Shown here piece after piece: positions 57,550 through 64,000 of a stretch of DNA of 64,000 nucleotides; the first letter of the stretch is position 1; each line of letters opens with the position of its first letter. The notes below the pieces were generated by a model. The model saw only the letters and a program-made list of their open reading frames with translations, ran no database searches and was not told where the DNA came from. A program made the translations under genes and the position numbers. This stretch comes from Microglena sp. YARC (taxonomy: Eukaryota > Chlorophyta > Chlorophyceae > Chlamydomonadales > Chlamydomonadaceae), in NCBI GenBank assembly GCA_022414725.1, contig CM039462.1, positions 101,210,481 through 101,274,480 on the forward strand. The letters run 5' to 3'.

Positions 57550-60500
57550 CTGGCAAAGTATCTGCATGCAAAACGTGGAGTCATAGTGAAGCTGTGCGCA
57601 AACTGGGGATTGATCATAAAATAAAATAAAATAAAATAAAATCTCATTTGAGATAACTGTTAGATAATAAATAAAACAATACATAAATATATAATAATAA
57701 AATAAACAAATAAATAAATAAATGAACGAATGAATGAATAAATAAATAAATAAATAAATAAATAATGAATTAAAGAAATAAAGTTAGCTATCTCGGCTAT
57801 CACTATGAAGAATTCCATGACCTACTACTTGACGTAAAGTCTGACATATTGGATACGTTCAGCAACAAGTTCTATGCAGCGTTGCCTGCGACGCTAAAAA
57901 ATGGCGGAGAGTGATCGCGAGGGAGCGACAGGTGGCAATGGCAGCGAGTTCATTACGAGACCGTTGGTTGACGTGTTGGGCTTCATCACGGTCAGACGGA
58001 TGGATAGATGGACGGACAAATGGGTAAACATGGGGGCTCCCGCCCCCCAGAAGGGGGGGCTCCGCCAAAAATGAAATTGGGAAGCTGTGTGCATGTTGGG
58101 GTGTGTGCGTGTGTGTTAGTGTCATTGTCTCCCGATTCCAAGTCTCCCTGTGTGATACCCATGGAAACCAGGGATATTTTTTTCAAATAAACAAGAGGAA
58201 ATCTTATTTCTTTCTTTTTTCACCTCCTGTTTTCCTCCAAAACAGGATCCTTATTCCCGATTTTGGTCGGTTTTTGTCATTTTTAGTCAATTTCAGAAGA
58301 AAAAAAAAATGTTTTTTAGGTTTCTTATTCCGATAATTTGGGCCAAAACGGGTTCTCGTATTCCGATCGGAATATATTCCGGAAAAAAATATGCCTGATG
58401 GAAACCACGGAGCATACTAAGAGTATTAGACAGTTTAAAGACTTGTTAAGTATTGGTATGTATGCATTTTGTGTTTTTTGTATTGTAAGTTTTAGTATGT
58501 AAGTTTTGGTATGTAAGTTTTGGTATGTAAGTTTTTGTATTTTGTGTTTTTTGTATGTATGTCTTTTCACAGTCCAGGGGTAAGGGGCAAATAGGCGCAA
58601 GGGACTCAGCCTTTAACACAGCCTTGAAAAAAGAGCCTTGAAAAAAGAGCCACAGGAAAGGCAATTAAAAAAGACAAGCCCTGGTGAACTGAAACCCGAC
58701 AAATTGTAAACGACGCGGGCTGTAACAGGGTATATGGACAGCCTGACAGTGGTTTGGATGGGACTTTTTGCAAGCTAATGGGCTGGCCCTCTCAACTTCA
58801 TGCCTCATAATGAGGCATACTATTCGGGTTTAGGATTTAGGGTTTAGGGTTTAGGATTTCATAATACCATGTGTTAAGTGTCTTACCTTGTCCAAGGGGT
58901 CTCACAGCTCATAGTAGTTGGTTTTATGGTTTATGGTTTATGGTTTATGGTTTAGGGTGTGAGAATTTGTACCTTGTCAAAGGGGTTTCACAGCTTATAG
59001 TAGTTGGTTTTAGGGTTTAGGGTTAAGGGTTTAGGGCTTAGGGTTCGAGAATTTGTACCTTGTGAAAGGGGTCACACAGCTTGTAGTAGCTGGTTTTAGG
59101 GTGTAGGGTTATGTTTAGGTTTTCAGAATTCGTACCTTGTCAAAGGGGTTACACAGCTTGGAGTAGTTGGATTTAAGGTTTAGGGTTTAAGGTTTCAGAG
59201 TATGTACCTTGTCAAAGGGGTCACACAGCTTGTTGTAGTTGGTTTTGGGGTTTATGGTTTATGGTTTTATGGTTCAGAATACGTATTTGTCAAAGGGTCA
59301 CACAGCTTTTAATAGTTGGTTTTAGGGTTTAAGGTTTAGGGTTTAAGGTTTAGAATACATACCTTGTCAAAGGGGTCACACAGCTTTTAGTAGTTGTTTT
59401 GGGGGTTTATGGTTTATGGTTCAGAATACGTACCTTGTCAAAGGGGTCACACAGCTTTTATGTTGTTGGTTTTAGGGTTGAAGGTTTAGGGTTTAGGGTT
59501 TAGGGTTTAGGGTTTAGGGTTTAGGGTTTAGAATACATACCTTGTCAAAGGGGTCACACAGCTTGTAGTAGTTGGTAGACATGTGGGCCCGCAGTTCAGC
59601 TCTTGCCGCACCTAGCTCCCCACAGTGCACTAGCAATATTGCCAGATCCCGCCTGCAAAGCACAAACAACATTTATAAGCCCTTCTCTCTGAATCCTCAG
59701 TGGGCGCTGACTTGTATATGGGTTCCCACTTCCTGGGGTGAAAATCAGAAGCAAAAAAAAAGTGCTCCTCACAGTGTTCTAGCAAGATTGCCAGATCTCG
59801 CCTGCAAAGCACAAACAACATTTATAAGCCCTTCTCTCTGAATCCTCAGTGGGCGCTGACTTGTATATGGGTTCCCACTTCCTGGGGTGAAAATCAGAAG
59901 CAAAAAAAAAAGTGCTCCCCACAGTGTTCTAGCAAGATTGCCAGATCTCGCCTGCAAAGCACAAACAACATTTATAAGCCCTTCTCTCTGAATCCTCAGT
60001 GGGCGCTGACTTGTATGTGGGTTCCCACTTCCTGGGGTGAAAATCAGAAGCAAAAAAAAGTGCTCCCCACAGTGTTCTAGCTAGATTGCCAGATCTCGCC
60101 TGCAAAGCACAAACAACATGTATAAGCCCTTTTCTCTGAATCCTCAGTGGGCGCTGACTTGTATGTGGGTTCCCACTTCCTGGGGTGAAAATCAGAAGCA
60201 AAAAAAAGTGCTCCCCACAGTGCACTAGCAAGATTGCCAGATCTCGCCTGCAGGGCACTAACAACATTTATCCGCCTTGCTTTCTGAATCCTCAGTGGAC
60301 GCTGTTTTGTGTATGGGGCCCACTTCCTGGGATGAAAAAAAGCAAAAACAAAGTGCGTGCTCCCCACAGTGCACTAGCAAGATTGCCAGATCTCGCCTGC
60401 AGGGCACTAACAACATTTATCCGCCTTGCTTTCTGAATCCTCAGTGGGCGCTGTTTTGTGTATGGGGCCCACTTCCTGGGGTGAAAAAAAGCAAAAAAAA

Positions 60501-61237
60501 ACAAAGTGCGTGCTCCCCACAGTGCACTAGCAAGATTGCCAGATCCCGCCTGCAGGGCACTAACAACATTTCCAATCCTCAGTGGGCGCTGTTTTGTGTA
60601 TGGGGTCCCATGAAGTGACACACAAAACAAACAAAAAAAACAACCCCAACAATGTGTAAGTGCAACAGTGCACTAGCAAGGTTGCCAGATTGCGCCTGCA
60701 CATTTTTGCTTGAGTTATCCCTTTGTCGCTTATATTGGAAACATTGATATTAGTGTAGGGCACACAAACAATATGCGCTATTTTGTGTTACCGGTATTAT
60801 TACCGGTATTATTATTTTGTATTAATATTATGTATTATATTATTATGTTGTATTAATATTATTATATAGTATTATTCATTATTTTGTATTACCGGTATTT
60901 TTGTTTTCACCTTTCTGCTTCATCATCTTCGCCAAGAAGCCCGACAATAATTATTCATTTATTTATTTATTTATTTATGTACTATTTTACAACTTTTGTT
61001 TTTACCTTTATGCTTCATCCTCTTCGCCAAGAAGCTATACAAGAATTATTTATTTATGTTTTGTTTTACAACTTCTGTTTTCAACTTCATGCTCCATCAT
61101 CTTCGCCAAAAAGCACGACTAAAATTCAGCATTTATCGTTTTACGACTTTTGTTTTCACCTTTCTGCTTCATCATCCTCACCAAGAAGCATCACATTTTA
61201 TTTACTTATTTATTTATTTATTTTGATTGTCTATTGC

Positions 61238-61307
<70 letters not shown>

Positions 61308-61311
61308 GGTA

Positions 61312-61362
<51 letters not shown>

Positions 61363-63636
61363 TACATATTTATTTTGATTGTCTAAAACTTCTGTTTTCA
61401 ACTTTCTACCTCACCATCCCGACCCAGAAGCACAACTATTTAAATTTATTAATGTATTGTTTTACTGTGTTATTACTTTTGTTTCCACCTTTCTACCTCA
61501 TCTGTACTGCTTAGCTATAACTCGTACTGCTTAGCTGTAACTCGTACTGCTTAGCTGTAAGCAGGGGCAGTACTTAGTGCTATTAGCGCTAAGCTACTAA
61601 TTGCCCCCAACGAACCTGGAATAACCCAATGCCCCAACCACTTACAAAACTAAAACCTACGCACTAAGCTCTAAAACCATAAAACCTACACCCCTAAACC
61701 CTCCCCTTCACCTTCCCTGGACCTCATGGTCCACTGCGAACATCAGGTAGTAAAGTTTACTCTCAACTACCTCCGCACTACTCAAGCGGACAGCAGTGCC
61801 ATCAAGTCTATGTGCATGCATCCTAATTCTCCCCTCCCCCCCCCCCCCCCTCCCCCCCCCCCCCCCCCCCCCCCACCCCCACACACACACCCTCCGCCAC
61901 CCTCCACCCACTGCGAACCTCAGGTAGTAGAGTTTGCTCTCAACTACCTCCACACTACTCAAGCCAACAGCAGCACCATCAAGTCTATGTGGATACATCC
62001 TAATTATGACTACCTCAGCATGACAACATTTATTTATATTTATTGATTGTTTAATATATTAATTTCCACCTTTCTACCGCATTATCTTCGTCCAGAAGCA
62101 TGACTATGTTTATTTTGTTCTTATATTTTTTATTGTTTTATTACTTTTGTATTCACTTTTGTGCCTCACGATCTTTTCTTATAAGACTGTTTGCATTTAT
62201 TTATTTCTGTATTTAAATTTATTGTGTATTAATTGTATTTATTCCTGTATTTATTTCTGTATTCATATTTATTGTGTATTAATTGTATTTATTCCTGTAT
62301 ATATTTCTGTATTCATATTTATTGTGTATTAATTTTATTTCTTTCTGTATTTCTTTCTGTTTTATTTCTGTTTATTGTGTATTAATTGTATTTATTTCTG
62401 TATTTATTTATGTATTTATATCTATTGTGTATTAATTGTATATTTCTGTATTTATTTCTGTATTTATATGTATTGTGTATTAATTGTATATATTTCTGTA
62501 TTTATTTCTGTATTTATATGTATTGTGTATTAATTGTATATATTTCTGTATTTATTTCTGTATTTATATGTATTGTGTATTAATTGTATATATTTCTGTG
62601 TATATTTCTGTATTATATGTATTGTGTATTAATTGTATATATTTCTGTTTATATTTCTGTATTTATATGTATTGTGTATTAATTGTATATATTTCTGTTT
62701 ATATTTCTGTATTTATATGTATTGCGCATTAATTGTATTTATTTCTGTTTATATTTCTGTACTTATATTTATTGTTTATTAATAGTATTCCCACATTTCT
62801 ACCTCAACATCTTCGCCCAGAAGCATGACTATGTTTATTTATTTATTTTTATTTATGATTTGATCATTCCTTTTACTTTTACCTTTCTGCTTCGCCATCT
62901 CTGCCCAGAAGCATGACTAAGCGTTCACAGGCTGCCCTACAACGTTTGATGTCTCCTGTTTCGGGGGAGGTCCAGATCGATGTCGCGTGGTAGTCTGAGC
63001 TCAGGCACAGTATCGGTCTGCTGCGAAAGCAAACCCAAAAGTAACCTTCCCCAGTGCAAACTCACGACCCATGGCATGGCAAGGCGTGGAAAAAAAAACT
63101 TTCTGCCTTATCACCTCCGCCCAGAAGCATGACTAAGTTTAATAATTTATTTGTATTTATTTATTTTTATTCCTTTTATTTTCACCTTCCTGCTTTGCCA
63201 TCTCCGCCTAGAAGCATAACTAAGTTTATTAATTAATTAATTTGTATTTATTTATTGTTTATTCCTTTTATTTTCACCTTTCTGCTATGCCATCTCCGCC
63301 CAGAAGCATGACTAAGTTTATTAATCTATTTGCATATATTTACTGTTTATTCCTTTTCTTTTTACCTTTCTGCTTCGCCATCTCCGCCCAGAAGCATGAC
63401 TAGGTTTATTAATCTATTTGCATATATTTACTGTTTATTCCTTTTCTTTTTACCTTTCTGCTTCGCCATCTCCGCCCAGAAGCATGACTAGGCGTTCACA
63501 GGCGGCCCTACAACGTCGGATGTCTCCTGCTCCAGGGGAGGTCCAGATCCCTCGTTCCAGACGCCAGTTAGCGACGGTGGAAACAGCCCTCAGGGCAGCG
63601 CTCATCTCCTCACCAGCAGCGGCCTTGGCGGCAGCC
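57503..63636 (-). CDS. Gene 3: helical-repeat (TPR/SirB1-like) protein, partial
   Basis: Minus-strand exons 63636-63454, 59652-59541 and 57549-57503 have GT-AG borders and matching phases (2, 2, 0, 2). Joined they run from AAAKAAAGEEMSAALRAV through CERLVMLLGGDGEAE, RRDLAILLVHCGELGAARAE, MSTNYYKLCDPFDK to RVYESLEPLSLEEPDR. The ERLV.L..GD.E.RRDL.ILL...GE..AA.AEL pattern looks like the C-terminal TPR-like helices of SirB1/FBXO21-type proteins (family knowledge, moderate to weak). The start is beyond the window and the 3' end was not found. Confidence 0.55.
57868..58070. repeat. ~170-bp dispersed repeat copy
   Basis: Core GCGACGCTAAAAAATGGCGG, GGGAGCGACAGGTGGCAATG and CGGACAAATGGGTAAACATG. Reverse of 13745-13925. 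Confidence 0.75.
58169..58397. mobile_element. hAT-type MITE (family H1), copy 4
   Basis: 229 bp, flanked by a perfect 8-bp duplication ATGGAAAC (58161-58168, 58398-58405). TIRs CAGGGATATTTTTTTC / GGAAAAAAATATGCCTG. Inserted inside the dispersed repeat whose intact form is seen at 770-885. Confidence 0.92.
58850..59540 (-). repeat. TTTAGGG-containing array copying a gene 3 donor
   Basis: About nine units on the plus strand of ACCTTGTCAAAGGGGTCACA, CAGCTTGTAGTAGTTGG and (TTTAGGG/TTTATGG)n. On the minus strand each is the exon end CTGTGTGACCCCTTTGACAAG|GTA. The telomere-type heptamer fills the intronic part and reaches seven perfect repeats at 59478-59530. Confidence 0.92.
59541..59652 (-). 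CDS. Gene 3 exon 2 (detected order)
   Basis: 112 nt, acceptor CTTTGCAG, donor ACAAG|GTATGT, phase 2 in, 0 out. Reads RDLAILLVHCGELGAARAE, LRAHMSTNYYKLCDPFDK: two amphipathic helices with the TPR-like A/G spacing. Confidence 0.68.
59653..60710 (-). repeat. ~165-bp array copying the gene 3 exon 2 acceptor
   Basis: Eight units. On the minus strand each has CTTTGCAG|GCGAGATCTGGC and CTTGCTAGTGCACTGTGGGG, with the dispersed CTGAATCCTCAGTGGGCGCT repeat as spacer. Confidence 0.92.
61712..61985 (-). other. two copies of an exon-like segment, strand ambiguous
   Basis: 61712-61822 and 61912-61985 are 80-90 percent alike. On the minus strand they read HRLDGTAVRLSSAEVVESK with phases that would fit gene 3, but joining exon 1 directly to exon 2 gives a better helix. 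On the plus strand they read LNYLRTTQADSSAIKSM, also coding-like. A poly-C/CA tract separates them. Confidence 0.35.
62940..63095 (-). pseudogene. partial exon 1 copy joined to an R4 repeat
   Basis: 62928-62990 copies the exon 1 stretch from CACAGGCTGCCCTACAACG to GGGGGAGGTCCAGATCG, then switches to R4 (CTGAGCTCAGGCACAGTATC). Shows that array units can carry inserted elements. Confidence 0.75.
63454..63636 (-). CDS. Gene 3 exon 1 (first inside the window)
   Basis: 183 nt. Acceptor ACACACAG, donor GAAAG|GTAAAA, phase 2-2. Reads AAAKAAAGEEMSAALRAV, STVANWRLERGIWTSPGAG, DIRRCRAACERLVMLLGGD, GEAE. Alpha-helical composition. Confidence 0.68.
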
Positions 63637-63639
63637 CTG

Positions 63640-63777
63640 TGTGTGTGAGTTTGTGTGTATGTGTGTATGTGTGTGTGTGTGTGTGTGTGTGTAGGGGGGC
63701 GGGGGGGTGGGGTGGGGAAGGGGGGTGAGAGGGAGGGGGGGCTAAGGGTGTGTGTGTGAGACAGCTTGTGTGTGTGC

Positions 63778-63808
<31 letters not shown>

Positions 63809-63900
63809 GGGAGAGGGAGGGGGGGCTAAGGGTGTGTGTGTGTGAGGCACTCATCTCCTCACCAGCACCGGCCTTGGCGGCAGCCTTGTGCACGTGTGGA

Positions 63901-63931
<31 letters not shown>

Positions 63932-64000
63932 GTGGGGGGGGATGGGAGGGATGGGGTGCTAAGTGTGTTGGGGTGTGTTGGGGGTGGGGGAGGGGGGTGA
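63640..64000 (-). repeat. GT/G-rich tract with a copy of the exon 1 acceptor
   Basis: 63846-63895 copies CTCATCTCCTCACCAGCA, CCTTGGCGGCAGCC from the exon 1 start, with a minus-strand ...CACAAG border. Surrounded by GTGTGT and G-run spacers. The window ends in this array. Confidence 0.85.

Larger units (their letters stand above)
60890..63453 (-). repeat. array copying the gene 3 exon 1 donor (about 15 copies)
   Basis: Plus strand CACCTTTCTGCTTCGCCATC then TCCGCCCAGAAGCATGACTA at about 60907, 61000, 61083, 61158, 61398, 61483, 62065, 62155, 62788, 62885, 63100, 63185, 63277, 63364, 63455. Minus strand is GAAGCAGAAAG|GTGAAAA. Spacers are ATTTATT repeats, (ATT)n at 61225-61365 and a TATTGTGTATTAATTG minisatellite at 62210-62770. 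Confidence 0.9.

Noticed and set aside
59478..59530. Chromosome end (telomere)
   Set aside because: Only seven perfect heptamers, within a donor array, with gene 3 exons on both sides.

Overview
This is a eukaryotic nuclear window, intron-rich and extremely repeat-rich. GT-AG introns, SR-type and S1-domain RNA-binding proteins, LINE, tRNA-derived SINE and hAT/Tc1-type MITE copies, and interstitial CCCTAAA/TTTAGGG (plant/green-alga telomere type) blocks all point to a photosynthetic eukaryote, most plausibly a large-genome unicellular green alga. The taxon is an inference. Real coding sequence is only a few percent of the window. Almost all long open frames here are read through low-complexity arrays.

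Layout. 1-140 holds the C-terminal end of an unidentified gene. Gene 1 (2402-22916, +) is an 11-exon gene whose exon phases all agree and sum to 505 codons. It encodes an Arg/Asp-rich SR-like N-terminus, two tandem S1 domains most like ZCCHC17/pNO40, a Gly/Pro-rich linker and a Lys/Asp-rich tail. Its last two exons lie in a nearly perfect 0.8-kb inverted duplication (20772-21565 / 22237-23042). 23000-29670 is a graveyard of transposable elements: SINEs, a decayed LINE and unrecognised ORF fragments. Gene 2 (at least 29675-47433, +) encodes a leucine-carboxyl-methyltransferase-like SAM-dependent methyltransferase with about 10 exons. Its N-terminal end is unresolved, and one exon is one base short in a G-run. 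48000-57000 is mostly minisatellites and nested MITEs, with a small PB1-like ORF and, on the minus strand, two copies of an exon resembling helicase motif IV of SNF2 proteins. Gene 3 (57503-63636, -) is partial. Its exons encode a helical (TPR/SirB1-like) segment, and its 5' end lies beyond the window.

The dominant and most unusual property is how introns are built. In all three genes, nearly every intron contains a tandem array whose unit includes the exon-intron junction itself: the last or first 10-60 exonic bases plus the donor or acceptor. Real exons therefore sit at the edge of ladders of 3-15 decoy splice sites separated by expanded microsatellites. Whole exons (exons 8 and 9 of gene 1; the motif I, EGL and stop-codon exons of gene 2) have also been copied. 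This looks like intron growth by repeated local duplication seeded at splice junctions, and it is the system in this window most worth study.
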